DNA of 64,000 nucleotides from JALZOC01 sp035758845 (GCA_035758845.1 DASTVZ010000160.1:15463-79462); one strand, 5' to 3'. Counted from the first letter of the stretch, positions 36,915-45,800 are shown. Notes: a model not told the origin generated them from the sequence alone. Numbers and translations: made by a program.

Positions 36915-37035
36915 TGCCGGGTGCCAGGGGTGCCAGGGGTGCCTGGGGTGCCTGGGGTGCCAGGGGTGCCAGGGGTGCCTGGAGTGCCTGGAGTGTGCCT
37001 GGGGTGCTTGGCTGCCAAGGGTGCGCAGAGTGCGG
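36915..37035. repeat. 9-bp minisatellite TGCCWGGGG
   Basis: About thirteen copies of a 9-base unit, TGCCAGGGG or TGCCTGGGG, become more diverged toward 37035 (TGCCTGGAG, TGCTTGGC, TGCCAAGGG, TGCGCAGAG). The period is a multiple of three, so both strands stay open (Gly-Val-Pro one way, Gly-Thr-Pro the other). It lies between divergent PadR and DUF1080 genes, and I treat it as non-coding. Confidence 0.9.
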
Positions 37036-37052
37036 GAGATTCGATGTAGATT

Positions 37053-37805
37053 ATGCGCACTATGACCAGATCACTTTCCTTCACTCTGACGGTCGTTTGT
37101 GTGCTGGCCCTCGGACTGGCTGGATCCGCGCAGCAGCCAAAGGGTGTATCGCTTTTCAATGGCAAAGATTTGAGCGGCTGGAAGATTCCGGCCGGGGACA
37201 ACGGCCACTGGAAAGTCGTGGACGGCGTCATCGACTACGACGCGGAAAGCGAGTCGACCGCTGCCGACAAGAGCCTGTGGTCCGAACGTTCGTACGGTGA
37301 CTTCACGCTGCACGTCGATTGGCGCATCAAGGCGACGCCTTACATCAATCCGAACGTGCCGATCATCAAGTTTGACGGCACGCATAAGAAAGACGCCGAT
37401 GGAAAAGAGATCCGGATATCCGTGCCCGATTCAGATTCGGGAATTCTCCTGCGCGGCACGAGCAAGGCACAGGTGAACATCTGGTGCTGGCCGATCGGAT
37501 CCGGCGAGGTCTATGGCTACCGCATGGACGAGAAGATGCCGCCGGCGGTGCGCGCTGGGGTGACACCGTCGAAGAACGCCGACCGCAACATCGGCGAGTG
37601 GAACACCTACGACATCACGGTTCGCGGCAATCGACTGACAGTCGTGCTCAACGGGCAGACGGTCATCAACGCCGCTGAATTGCCGGAGCTACCGTCGACA
37701 GGCCCGGTCGGTCTCCAGCACCATGGCGGAAAGAAGGCGGGCGTGTGGAGCAGCCCACCTTCGCTCGTCCAGTTCAGAAACATTGCGATCGAGGAACTGC
37801 GCTGA
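37053..37805 (+). CDS. DUF1080 (3-keto-disaccharide hydrolase-like) protein
   Basis: A 250-residue exported protein with a signal peptide (1-27) and a single DUF1080 concanavalin-like domain: GVSLFNGKDLSGWK, GHWKVVDGVIDY, SDSGILLRGTSKAQVNIW, WNTYDITVRGNRLTVVLNG and GPVGLQHHG are hallmarks. Family members cleave 3-keto-glycosides or bind glycans. The ATG at 37053 is used; a second ATG at 37062 is equally possible. It sits 10 bases before the mannonate-dehydratase-like gene, and the two probably form an operon for uptake or processing of oxidised sugars. Confidence 0.87.
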   Translation: MRTMTRSLSFTLTVVCVLALGLAGSAQQPKGVSLFNGKDLSGWKIPAGDNGHWKVVDGVIDYDAESESTAADKSLWSERSYGDFTLHVDWRIKATPYINPNVPIIKFDGTHKKDADGKEIRISVPDSDSGILLRGTSKAQVNIWCWPIGSGEVYGYRMDEKMPPAVRAGVTPSKNADRNIGEWNTYDITVRGNRLTVVLNGQTVINAAELPELPSTGPVGLQHHGGKKAGVWSSPPSLVQFRNIAIEELR

Positions 37806-37815
37806 GGTTGTCATC

Positions 37816-38925
37816 ATGGACGATCAGTCGGTCGACACCGCAATCGACAGAAGAGACTTCGCTCGCGTAACGCTCGGAGCGCTCGGGGCGGCAGCGCTCG
37901 TCGGCCAGAATGCTCGCGCCGCGGCTCAGAAAACGTCCGCCAGCATCAAATTGTGTGTGCAGTCGTCGGCGAACCCCTCGGACGAACAGCTGCTGTTCCT
38001 CAAGCAGCTGGGGGCTGAGTACGTGAGCGTCGGCTCGACGCCGGAGCTGCGAACCGCCGACGGGTTCATGCAGATCAAGAAGCGTTATGCGGACGCGGGC
38101 ATCACGGTGTGGAACATCGGGAATACGAGCGTTCACAACATGCCGGAAGTCACTCTGAATTTGCCGGGACGCGATCAGAAAATCGAGGAGTACAAGCAGT
38201 ACCTGCGCAACCTCGGCAAAGCCGGCATTACCTACACAACCTACGCGCACATGGGCAATGGCATCTGGACCAGCGGTCGCACCGACGTCCGGGGCGCCTC
38301 GGCGCGCGAGTTCGACGAGAACAGCCCCAACGCTCGCGGCAACTGGGACGGGAAGGTCTTTACTGGCCCGCTCTCCCATGGCCGGGTGTTCAGCAAGGAA
38401 GAGATCTGGGACAACTACACATACTTCATCAAGCGTGTAGCCCCGGTTGCGGAAGAAGTCGGCGTGCACATCGGGATCCATCCAGATGATCCGCCGGTGC
38501 CCGTGCTTGCCGGCGTTCCGCGCTGCATCTTCGCGAACTTCGAGGGCTACAAACGCGCGATGGAGATCGCCGACAGCCCCAACGTCGGCATCTGCCTGTG
38601 CTGCGGCACGTGGCTCGAAGGAGGAAAGAATCTGACCGGCAAAGATCCCGAGGAGATGATTCGGTACTTCGGCGCGCGGAAGATTTGGAAGATTCACTTC
38701 CGCAACGTCAACGCACCGCTGCCGCACTTCGTCGAAACGTTCATGGACAATGGCTACTACGACATGTGGAAGATCATGAAGGCGCTTCGCGACGTCAACT
38801 TCGACGGCATCGTCATCCTCGATCACAGTCCGACGATGGTTGGCGGGAACTATACGCAGACGGCGTACGGATTCGCCTACATGAAGGCGCTCCTGAATCG
38901 GGCGAACGGCGAAGCAAAGAGTTGA
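37816..38925 (+). CDS. Mannonate dehydratase-like TIM-barrel protein with Tat signal
   Basis: A 369-residue protein with a Tat-type leader (DRRDFARVTLGALGAAAL, residues 11-28) and a TIM barrel of the xylose-isomerase-like superfamily. The segment HIGIHPDDPP (His222) followed by GVPRCIF is the UxuA mannonate dehydratase signature, and downstream KIHFRN and LDHSPTM supply further likely metal ligands. UxuA converts mannonate to 2-keto-3-deoxygluconate in the cytoplasm, so a Tat-exported form is odd and the true substrate may differ. It follows the DUF1080 gene by 10 bases. The ATG at 37816 was chosen over the open frame from 37723. Confidence 0.8.
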   Translation: MDDQSVDTAIDRRDFARVTLGALGAAALVGQNARAAAQKTSASIKLCVQSSANPSDEQLLFLKQLGAEYVSVGSTPELRTADGFMQIKKRYADAGITVWNIGNTSVHNMPEVTLNLPGRDQKIEEYKQYLRNLGKAGITYTTYAHMGNGIWTSGRTDVRGASAREFDENSPNARGNWDGKVFTGPLSHGRVFSKEEIWDNYTYFIKRVAPVAEEVGVHIGIHPDDPPVPVLAGVPRCIFANFEGYKRAMEIADSPNVGICLCCGTWLEGGKNLTGKDPEEMIRYFGARKIWKIHFRNVNAPLPHFVETFMDNGYYDMWKIMKALRDVNFDGIVILDHSPTMVGGNYTQTAYGFAYMKALLNRANGEAKS

Positions 38926-39057
38926 CGCACGCTCGCAGCACTCTTGGCACCCGGCCACGGATCTCACCAGTTCATCCCGCACTGGTGCTATTCACACCAT
39001 CTCTATAGATGTCCAACCGAGTGCTGGCCTAACCTCCGGTGACCCAGGAGGTGCGGG

Positions 39058-40530
39058 ATGTTCGAAAGCGTTGCCCGGCGGGCACTAGTCATCATCGTCG
39101 CTTCGGGTGCTGCCTTGTCGTCGGTGTTCGCGCAAGCGCCGGCGACGAGCGACAAGCTGCCCATCACGACCAAGTCCGACGAAGCGCGGAAGCTGTATGT
39201 CGACGGCCGCGATCTGCTGGAGCGGCTGCGCGGGACCGACGGCCGCCGCCTCTTCGAGCAGGCGGTGGGAAAAGATCCAGATTTCGCTCTCGCGCATGTC
39301 GGGCTGGCCAACACCGCGGGCACCAATCGCGAGTTTGTCGATGCAGTGACCAAAGCGGTTGCACTCGCCGACAAGGTCAGCGAAGGCGAGCGTCACCAGA
39401 TCCTCGCCCTCGACGCAGCGCTGAAGGGCGATCCTGCCGGCAATCTGATGCATGTGAACGCACTGGTTCGTCTCTTCCCCAACGACGAACGCGCCCACAC
39501 GCAATTGGGCGTTCTCTACTTCGGCCGGCAGGATTACCCGAGTGCGATTGCCGAATTCGAGAAGTCGATATCGATTAATCCAAAGTTTTCGCCTCCGTAC
39601 AATCAGCTCGGCTATGCCTACCGGTTTACCGAGCGATTCAACGAAGCCGAAACCGCCTTCAAGAAGTACACGCAGCTCATTCCCGACGACCCGAACCCGT
39701 ACGATTCTTACGCGGAACTGCTGATGAAGATTGGGCGTTTCGACGAATCGATCAAAGCGTACGAAAAGGCGCTGTCGATCGATCCGAACTTCGTCAACTC
39801 GTACGTCGGCATCGGCAACGACTACCTCGCGATGGGAAAGACCGACCAGGCCCGCGCCGCATTTGCGAAGATCGGTGCGCGCGCACGGAACACAGGTGAA
39901 CGGCGCCTGGTGAAGTTCTGGACGGCAGCCTCGTATGTGCACGAGGGCGCGACCGACAAGGCGATCGACGAGCTGAAGGCCGGCTCGGCGCTCGCCGAAG
40001 CGGAGCACGATGCAGGCACCGTGTCCGGCGATCTCATTCAGATCGGGGACGTGTTGCGTGAGGCGGGCCGGCTTGACGATGCACTGGCGAAGTACGGCGA
40101 GGCGGTGAAGGTGATAGAGAGCTCTCAGCTGCCGGAGCCGGTCAAGGCCGCCACCCGCCGCAACCATGTGTTCGAGGAGGCCCGTATCGCCGTCGCGAAA
40201 CATGATCTGGCGACGGCGAAGAGTAAGGCGGCGGAATACGTACGCCTGACTGCACCGCGGAATGCGCCGTTCGAGCTGCGACAGCAGCGTGAACTTGCCG
40301 GACTGATCGCCCTTGCCGAGAAGCGACACGCAGCGGCGTTGGAGGAATTCACTCAGGCGAATCAGCGCGATCCGCGGGTTCTTCTATTAATGGCGGAGGC
40401 AGCGCAGGGCGCCGGCAGCACGGAGAAGGCCACCGCGCTCGCGCAAAAAGCAGCGCACTTCAACGAGCTGAGTTTCAATTTTGCTTACGTTAAGAAGAAG
40501 GCTGAACGGTTCCGCGCGTCATCTCTGTGA
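39058..40530 (+). CDS. Exported TPR protein
   Basis: A 490-residue protein with a signal peptide (1-25, SSVFAQ) and tandem TPRs. Clear ones are near residues 145-175 (GRQDYPSAIAEFEKSISINP), 180-210 and 215-245 (GRFDESIKAYEKALSIDPNF), with more degenerate repeats to the C-terminus. GGAGGTG lies 4 bases before the ATG. No catalytic domain is visible. The flanking genes are carbohydrate enzymes and a LuxR regulator, but gaps of 130 bases on each side make it a probable single transcription unit. Confidence 0.83.
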   Translation: MFESVARRALVIIVASGAALSSVFAQAPATSDKLPITTKSDEARKLYVDGRDLLERLRGTDGRRLFEQAVGKDPDFALAHVGLANTAGTNREFVDAVTKAVALADKVSEGERHQILALDAALKGDPAGNLMHVNALVRLFPNDERAHTQLGVLYFGRQDYPSAIAEFEKSISINPKFSPPYNQLGYAYRFTERFNEAETAFKKYTQLIPDDPNPYDSYAELLMKIGRFDESIKAYEKALSIDPNFVNSYVGIGNDYLAMGKTDQARAAFAKIGARARNTGERRLVKFWTAASYVHEGATDKAIDELKAGSALAEAEHDAGTVSGDLIQIGDVLREAGRLDDALAKYGEAVKVIESSQLPEPVKAATRRNHVFEEARIAVAKHDLATAKSKAAEYVRLTAPRNAPFELRQQRELAGLIALAEKRHAAALEEFTQANQRDPRVLLLMAEAAQGAGSTEKATALAQKAAHFNELSFNFAYVKKKAERFRASSL

Positions 40531-40561
40531 TGAATTCTGAGATTTCTGGTGGCTGAATGTT

Positions 40562-40595
40562 GAATGCTGATTGGAAAGCCCTTCAATCAGCATTC
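40562..40595. terminator. CAGCATTC-word hairpin behind TPR gene
   Basis: A perfect 12-bp inverted repeat, GAATGCTGATTG (40562-40573) and CAATCAGCATTC (40584-40595), has a 10-base loop. Flanking CAGCAAT words extend the stem imperfectly. It starts 31 bases after the TPR stop codon, so termination is plausible, but no U-run follows. The block also lies just upstream of the LuxR promoter candidate. Confidence 0.6.
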
Positions 40596-40638
40596 AGCAA
40601 TCGAAATTCAGCAATTTCAGCTCGCAAAGCGGCGCCCC

Positions 40639-40644
40639 TATAAT
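40639..40644 (+). promoter_or_regulatory. Candidate -10 element for a leaderless mRNA
   Basis: A perfect TATAAT lies 9 bases before the ATG of the LuxR/TPR gene. Transcription would then begin about at the start codon, and no Shine-Dalgarno is present. No convincing -35 box is seen at the proper distance (TTCAGC at 40616-40621 is weak). Confidence 0.5.
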
Positions 40645-40653
40645 TGGGCGCGC

Positions 40654-42333
40654 ATGACCCTCACTGGACCCACTGGATGCGTGGAAGGGGACGCTGCGCT
40701 CGCACGCGGTGCGTGGACGGAAGCGCGCGACGCGTTCGCGGCGGCACTCGCCGTTCAAGAGACTCCTGAATCACTCGAAGGGCTCGCCACCGCCGGCTGG
40801 TGGCTCGATCTCGCCGACATCGTCTTCGACGGGCGCGAGCGCGCGTATCGTTTGTATCTCGCGAATGGCAATCGCCGAGCGGCAGCCCGTGTCGCTGTGT
40901 GGCTCGCGTGGGACTACTGGGCATTTCGAGGCGAACATGCCGTCGGAAATGGCTGGTTGCAGCGCGCGCGGCGTCTGCTCGGCGACGAGCCTGCGTGCGC
41001 CGAGCGCGCGTGGCTCGATATTCGTGAAGGCTCGATGTGCCTGTTCGAGGAAGGGGACACCGAGCGAGGATTCGCGCTCGCCGGTGAAGGCATCCGGACC
41101 GCGCGCGAGGCCGGCAGTGTCGATCTCGAGATGCTGGGACGTGCCGTGCAAGGTCTGGCACTCGTGCAATCGGGCGCTGTCGCCGAAGGCATGCGCGGCC
41201 TCGACGAGGTCAACGCCGCGGTCCTTGCCGGCGAACTGACTGACCTGGTCGCGATCGGGCTGTCGTGCTGCTATCTGATCGCCGCGTGCGAGCGAGTTCG
41301 CGATTACGACCGCGCGGTGCAGTGGTGCACGCGGCTCAAGGCGTTCTGCATGAAATGGGGGCTGCGTCCGCTGTTTGCCGTCTGTCGTTCCCAATATGCG
41401 TCGATCTGCTTGTGGCGTGGGACGTGGCTCGAGGCAGAAGAGGAACTGCGCGCGGCGAGTCAGGAACTCGCGGCCAGCCGACCGGCAATGACCGGCGATG
41501 CACTTGTACGGCTGGGGGAACTGCGTCGCCGACAGGGACGTCTCGTCGAGGCGGCCGATCTCTTCGACCAGGCCGGTCCCCACGGCCAGGCCCTGCTGGG
41601 CCGCGCGGAGCTGGCCTTCGATCGCGGAGACGTGCGCGCGGCACGCGAGCAGGCGGAACGATATCTTCGACACGTGCCGACCCACAATCGCACCGATCGC
41701 GCCGCCGCCCTCGATCTGCTCGTGCGCGCGCTCACCGGACTCGGCGAGCGTGAACGCGCCGCGACGGCGCTCGCGGAACTCTCCGGGATTGCGAACCTCG
41801 TGTCAACCGTGCCTCTGCGTGCGGCGGCGAGTTTCGCAGAGGGATATGTCGCGCTTGGTGACGGTAAACTCGACAGGGCGCGGCAGCACCTGGAAGATGC
41901 CGTCGATCTGTATCTTCAAAGCGGCGCGCCATTCGAAGTGGCGCGTGCCCGCATCGAGCTGGCCCGCGCGCTTGGCTCACTTGGGCGAACCGCAGATGCA
42001 CTCGTGGAAGCACAGCGCGCGATCGATTTGCTGTCGGAGCTGAACGCGCAGTTCGAGATTGGGCGCGCTCGAACCGTCCTGGATTCGCTGAAAGAATCAC
42101 CTCAAATCGACGACAAGGTCGACAGCCACCCTCGCAACGGCGGTTTGACAAAGCGGGAAGTCGAGGTGCTGCGGCTGGTTGCCGAAGGTCTGAACAATCA
42201 GACCATCGCTGAACGCCTCTTTGTGAGCGATCATACGGTCCATCGTCATCTCGCAAATATCCTCAGGAAACTGAGTGTTTCCACTCGCGCGGCCGCTGTT
42301 GCTCAAGCGGCACGGCGCGGAATTCTTGGCTGA
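40654..42333 (+). CDS. LuxR-type regulator with TPR sensor region
   Basis: A 559-residue cytoplasmic regulator. About 480 residues of Ala/Arg/Leu-rich TPR-like helices are followed by a LuxR helix-turn-helix (about 495-555: LTKREVEVLRLVAEGLNNQT, IAERLFVSDHTVHRHLANIL). No ATPase, PAS or receiver domain is seen, so the helical region itself is the likely sensor. This resembles the C-terminal half of MalT-type STAND regulators without the NTPase. A shorter start inside is unlikely because the ATG at 40654 has a TATAAT at the right distance for leaderless expression. Its targets are unknown. Confidence 0.83.
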   Translation: MTLTGPTGCVEGDAALARGAWTEARDAFAAALAVQETPESLEGLATAGWWLDLADIVFDGRERAYRLYLANGNRRAAARVAVWLAWDYWAFRGEHAVGNGWLQRARRLLGDEPACAERAWLDIREGSMCLFEEGDTERGFALAGEGIRTAREAGSVDLEMLGRAVQGLALVQSGAVAEGMRGLDEVNAAVLAGELTDLVAIGLSCCYLIAACERVRDYDRAVQWCTRLKAFCMKWGLRPLFAVCRSQYASICLWRGTWLEAEEELRAASQELAASRPAMTGDALVRLGELRRRQGRLVEAADLFDQAGPHGQALLGRAELAFDRGDVRAAREQAERYLRHVPTHNRTDRAAALDLLVRALTGLGERERAATALAELSGIANLVSTVPLRAAASFAEGYVALGDGKLDRARQHLEDAVDLYLQSGAPFEVARARIELARALGSLGRTADALVEAQRAIDLLSELNAQFEIGRARTVLDSLKESPQIDDKVDSHPRNGGLTKREVEVLRLVAEGLNNQTIAERLFVSDHTVHRHLANILRKLSVSTRAAAVAQAARRGILG

Positions 42334-42338
42334 TTTGT

Positions 42339-42356
42339 ATGGCCCCTTCGGGCCAT
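42339..42356 (+). terminator. Rho-independent-like terminator after LuxR gene
   Basis: A 7-bp stem ATGGCCC/GGGCCAT with a CTTC tetraloop starts 5 bases after the stop codon and is followed by TTTCG. The U-run is short, so strength is uncertain. Confidence 0.65.
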
Positions 42357-42462
42357 TTCGACCTGCAACTGTGAAATGACCCGCGCATGGGATGCGACGG
42401 TCAGCTCGCGTCCGTAGACTCGTCTCAATTGCGGGGAACGCCCGCTGAAAGAGGAGGCGGAT

Positions 42463-42966
42463 ATGACGAAGACCGTTTCGGTGATCACGGCTGCTGCCAT
42501 TCTGAGCGGCGGGACGTTGGCGGTGCTGCGGGCGCAGAGCCACGCGCACGTCATTCAGACCGAGAAGGAAACGCAGTGGGGACCGGCTCCGCCGATGCTT
42601 CCGCCGGGAGCACAGATCGCCGTGCTCACCGGAGATCCGGGCAAGGCGGCCCCCTACACGGTTCGTCTGAAGTTTCCGGCGAACTACGCAATCCCGGCGC
42701 ATTCTCATCCCACTGACGAGAACGTCGTCGTCACCTCCGGCGCGCTGACATTCGGCATGGGCGACGAACTCAAAAAGGGCGCGCCGACGAACAAGACGAT
42801 TGCGGCGGGCGGATACTTCCTTGCGCCGGCGAATATGAATCACTTCGCATACACGACTGCAGAGTCGACGATCGTGCTCTACGGAGTCGGACCGGTGGAG
42901 TTCAAGTACGTGAGAGCGTCCGACGACCCACGGAACGCGAAGAAGACGACGGGGCAGGAACAGTAG
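42463..42966 (+). CDS. Exported cupin-domain protein
   Basis: A 167-residue protein with a signal peptide (about 1-25) and one cupin barrel: IPAHSHPTDENVVVTSG contains the motif-1 His, His and Glu, and FLAPANMNHFAY supplies the motif-2 His. These are typical metal ligands. GAGGAGG lies 5 bases before the ATG. It stands alone between a terminator and the GDSL gene. Periplasmic cupins of this kind have no assigned reaction. Confidence 0.86.
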   Translation: MTKTVSVITAAAILSGGTLAVLRAQSHAHVIQTEKETQWGPAPPMLPPGAQIAVLTGDPGKAAPYTVRLKFPANYAIPAHSHPTDENVVVTSGALTFGMGDELKKGAPTNKTIAAGGYFLAPANMNHFAYTTAESTIVLYGVGPVEFKYVRASDDPRNAKKTTGQEQ

Positions 42967-43094
42967 CGGAGTGGCTCACCGGGTCGCCGGCCGGCTCGCG
43001 CATGGTAGGATAAGGGTGTTCTCCCGAACAATCTCGATCTAACGAGGCCCCGTCCGGAGCCTCGTGACAGTTTCCGAATTTAGCGCGCACGGCC

Positions 43095-43784
43095 ATGAAA
43101 CCTTCGGTTCGTTCCATTGGCGTCTGCTACTCGCTCGCGGCAGTGATGTCGGCCTCGGCATGTATCGGCGGCAGTTCGCCGTCGTCGCCGACCGCGGCAG
43201 ACTCAGCCGCTCCCACTCCGCGTCGAGCCGTGGTTTTGGGCGACAGTCTGGCGGTCTCGCCGTCTCGCGCGGAGGGATTTCCTGCTGAGCTCGAACGCCG
43301 GATGAACGTGCAGCAACCTGGCTGGGTTGTCAGTAACGCCGGGGTGAGCGGCGACACGACAAGCGGCGGACTGCGTCGATTCGATCAGGCCGTTGTGGAT
43401 GGCACGCGGATCCTGATCCTCGAGTTGGGCGCCAACGACGGGCTTCGCGGTGTCGATATTTCAACCGTCGAGCGGAATCTGTCGACGATGATCGAGCGTG
43501 CGCAGTCACGCTCGATTCGGGTACTCCTGTGCGGTATGGAGACTCCGCCTATTCACGGCTGGAACTACAGCGTCGATTTTCATCAACTGTTCCCGCGCCT
43601 CGCGCGAAAGTACAACATTCCGCTCGTGCCATTTCTGCTGGAAGGTGTGGTGCTGAATCCTGATCTGAATGGCGACGACGAAATTCATCCCAACGCTGCG
43701 GGTGCGCAGCGGATCGCAGAGACTGTGTGGCCCTACTTGCAGTCGATGATTCAGCGGGAGACGATTATCGTAGCTGGTCGTTGA
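43095..43784 (+). CDS. SGNH/GDSL-type esterase lipoprotein
   Basis: A 229-residue hydrolase with a lipoprotein-type leader (Cys23 in SASACIGG). The SGNH blocks are present: block I VVLGDSLAVSP (nucleophile Ser51), block II Gly in AGVSGDT, block III LELGANDGLRG (Asn) and block V DEIHPNAAG (Asp and His). The sequence is close to TesA-like arylesterase/lysophospholipases. It is probably anchored at the outer membrane. A weak hairpin (CGAGGC/GCCTCG, 43043-43064) lies upstream. Confidence 0.88.
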   Translation: MKPSVRSIGVCYSLAAVMSASACIGGSSPSSPTAADSAAPTPRRAVVLGDSLAVSPSRAEGFPAELERRMNVQQPGWVVSNAGVSGDTTSGGLRRFDQAVVDGTRILILELGANDGLRGVDISTVERNLSTMIERAQSRSIRVLLCGMETPPIHGWNYSVDFHQLFPRLARKYNIPLVPFLLEGVVLNPDLNGDDEIHPNAAGAQRIAETVWPYLQSMIQRETIIVAGR

Positions 43785-43833
43785 TTGGCTTCCGGCTTCT
43801 AGCTCTCGGTTGCTGGCAAGACTGGATAGTCAG

Positions 43834-43846
43834 CGGCCAAGGGCCG
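43834..43846. terminator. Short hairpin between convergent genes
   Basis: The stem CGGCC/GGCCG has an AAG loop and sits in the 77-base gap between the convergent GDSL and PQQ dehydrogenase genes. A TAATTTATTTT stretch lies on its right side. The gap is otherwise made of GCTTC/AGCT-type repeated words. Confidence 0.4.
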
Positions 43847-43861
43847 AAGCCAGCAGCTAAT

Positions 43862-45754
43862 TTATTTTGGCAACGCATACGCGACAATACCGACCGGCCC
43901 TTCGGGGTTGGCGCCCGCGACATCAACTGTATTGCGGGCCGCTCCTCGCGCCCCACCTCCTGACGCGGTGACCAGGAGATACTGCCGGCCGCCGATCTCG
44001 TACATCGAGGGTGCACCTGTCGTTGCAGCGCCGAGCGGCGTCTCCCAGATCTGTTTGCCGTCTTTGCTGTCGTAGACGTGGATCTTGTGGTCGCCTGCTG
44101 TGGCAAACACCAGTCCCGTCGCCGTGACTATCACGCTTGTCTTGACGTTGGCTGCGGTACCGGTTCCTTTGATGCCCTGGCCGACCAGTCGCAGATCGTC
44201 GCCAAGCCCAACCTGCCACTTGATCGTTCCCTTATTCAGATCGTACGCCGTCAGCGTTGTGTAGGGCGGCTTGATGATGGTCGGATACAGGCCGAATCCT
44301 TCAGTGACATAACGGCCCTCTTGAATCGGTTCCCCGGCACCGCGTCCGCTGCGGCGCACCTCACCGGCCTTCAGCAGTCGAATGATCGTCGGCGTGTTGA
44401 GGCCGATGACATAAACGGTTCCGTCATCCGGGTTTGCCGCCGTGCTACCCCAGTTCGATCCTCCCTGATTCCCCGGCATGTGAATCACATCATCGAATCC
44501 GATCGGGGTGAACGGCCCATCGTTTCTTGCTTTCAGGATCCGCTGCCTGAATTGCTCGCGCTCTTCGGGCGTGAGGATGTATGGATTGAGATCCTCGGCC
44601 GTGAACTTCTGTCGTGAGAATGGCGGCGGCGCGGTCGGAAAGGGCTGCGTCGGCCACAGCGTTTCGCCGGGCACGGTCGTGTTCTGTGGAACCGGCCGCT
44701 CCTCGATTGGCCAGATCGGCTTTCCGGTGACGCGATCGAAAACGTAAAGGTAACCGGTCTTGCTCGCGACCGCGACGACGTCGATCGCGCGGCCGTTCTG
44801 TCGGATCGTCGTCAGTTGTGGCGCAGAGTTGTTGTCGTAATCCCAGATGTCGTGATGCACCATCTGGAAATGCCACAGTCGCTTGCCCGTTCGTGCATCG
44901 AGCGCGACGATCGAGTCGCCGAACAGGTTGGCGCCGGGACGATTGCCACCGTAGAAGTTGTACTTGGGACTCGCTATCGGCACGTAAACGATGCCGCGCT
45001 TTTCATCGATCGTCTGTTCACCCCAGTTGTTCGCGCCACCCACCGTCTTCCAGGCATCCTTCGGCCATGTGTCGTATCCGAACTCGCCGGGTCGAGGAAC
45101 GGTGTGAAAGGTCCAGACCAATTTGCCGCTTCGCACATCGAATGCGCGCACGTCACCAGGCGCGGATTCGTATTCCTCGTTGGTTGCCGATCCCATGATG
45201 AGGAGGTTTTCGAACACACGCCCGGGCGTACGAGTCTGCTGGTTGATCGTCGCCGGGTCGCGGTCGAGACCGACGCGCAGGTCGACCTTGCCGTTGGTCC
45301 CGAATGCCGTGATCGGCTCCCCGGTGTAGGCATCGAGTTCCTGGAGCATGTTCTGGGTGCTGAAAATGAGCCGGCGATCTTTTCCGTCCTTGCTCTCCCA
45401 GTAGTTCACCCCACGACTGTTAAAGCCCTGGATTCCTTCGTGGATCCAGATCTGCTTCCCGGTGGCTGCATCGAGGGCGACAAAGGATCCATTGGGACCG
45501 CGGCCGTAGACCATCCCCCGAACGACCACCGGATTGAAATCTGTCTGACCCGCAGGGTACGCCCACGCGACCTGCAACTGATTGACGTTGGCGCTGGTGA
45601 TCTGTTTCGCAGCAACAAAGCGCGAACTGTCTGGTCCGCCTCCGTAGTCACGCCACTCGCGCTGGCCGTCAGGACCAGCGGCTAGCGGCGCACTCAGTGC
45701 GATCGCAGACATGACGACCGCGGTCATTCGCGCACTTGTTGACTGTCTGATCAT
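43862..45754 (-). CDS. PQQ-dependent dehydrogenase
   Basis: A 630-residue periplasmic quinoprotein with a signal peptide (1-26) and an eight-bladed propeller. Tryptophan-docking repeats are visible (ALDAATGKQIWIHEG, AFDVRSGKLVWTFHT, ALDARTGKRLWHFQM, YDSKDGKQIWETPLG). MVHHDIWDYDNNSAPQL and VFDRVTGKPIWPIEERPVP resemble membrane glucose dehydrogenase and related alcohol dehydrogenases. No haem domain and no adjacent Cys pair typical of methanol dehydrogenase are seen. An excellent Shine-Dalgarno (AAGGAG) is 5 bases from the ATG at 45754. The substrate is probably a sugar or alcohol. No PQQ synthesis genes are in the window. Confidence 0.9.
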   Translation of the reverse strand: MIRQSTSARMTAVVMSAIALSAPLAAGPDGQREWRDYGGGPDSSRFVAAKQITSANVNQLQVAWAYPAGQTDFNPVVVRGMVYGRGPNGSFVALDAATGKQIWIHEGIQGFNSRGVNYWESKDGKDRRLIFSTQNMLQELDAYTGEPITAFGTNGKVDLRVGLDRDPATINQQTRTPGRVFENLLIMGSATNEEYESAPGDVRAFDVRSGKLVWTFHTVPRPGEFGYDTWPKDAWKTVGGANNWGEQTIDEKRGIVYVPIASPKYNFYGGNRPGANLFGDSIVALDARTGKRLWHFQMVHHDIWDYDNNSAPQLTTIRQNGRAIDVVAVASKTGYLYVFDRVTGKPIWPIEERPVPQNTTVPGETLWPTQPFPTAPPPFSRQKFTAEDLNPYILTPEEREQFRQRILKARNDGPFTPIGFDDVIHMPGNQGGSNWGSTAANPDDGTVYVIGLNTPTIIRLLKAGEVRRSGRGAGEPIQEGRYVTEGFGLYPTIIKPPYTTLTAYDLNKGTIKWQVGLGDDLRLVGQGIKGTGTAANVKTSVIVTATGLVFATAGDHKIHVYDSKDGKQIWETPLGAATTGAPSMYEIGGRQYLLVTASGGGARGAARNTVDVAGANPEGPVGIVAYALPK

Positions 45755-45800
45755 CGACTCTCCTTATGGACCCGCCCGCGGGGACCCCGCGATCCCCACT

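Noticed and set aside
36915..37035. Possible CRISPR array
   Set aside because: The units are contiguous 9-mers with no spacers, and no cas genes are present.
36899..37231. Collagen-like GTP-repeat protein on the minus strand
   Set aside because: It is the translation of a 9-bp minisatellite plus the complement of the DUF1080 gene; the opposite strand is equally open, so openness carries no information.
37774..38982. 402-codon minus-strand open frame
   Set aside because: Complement of the mannonate-dehydratase-like gene, which has a full family signature.
39085..40329. 414-codon minus-strand open frame
   Set aside because: Complement of the TPR gene; the plus strand has a Shine-Dalgarno, signal peptide and TPR motifs.
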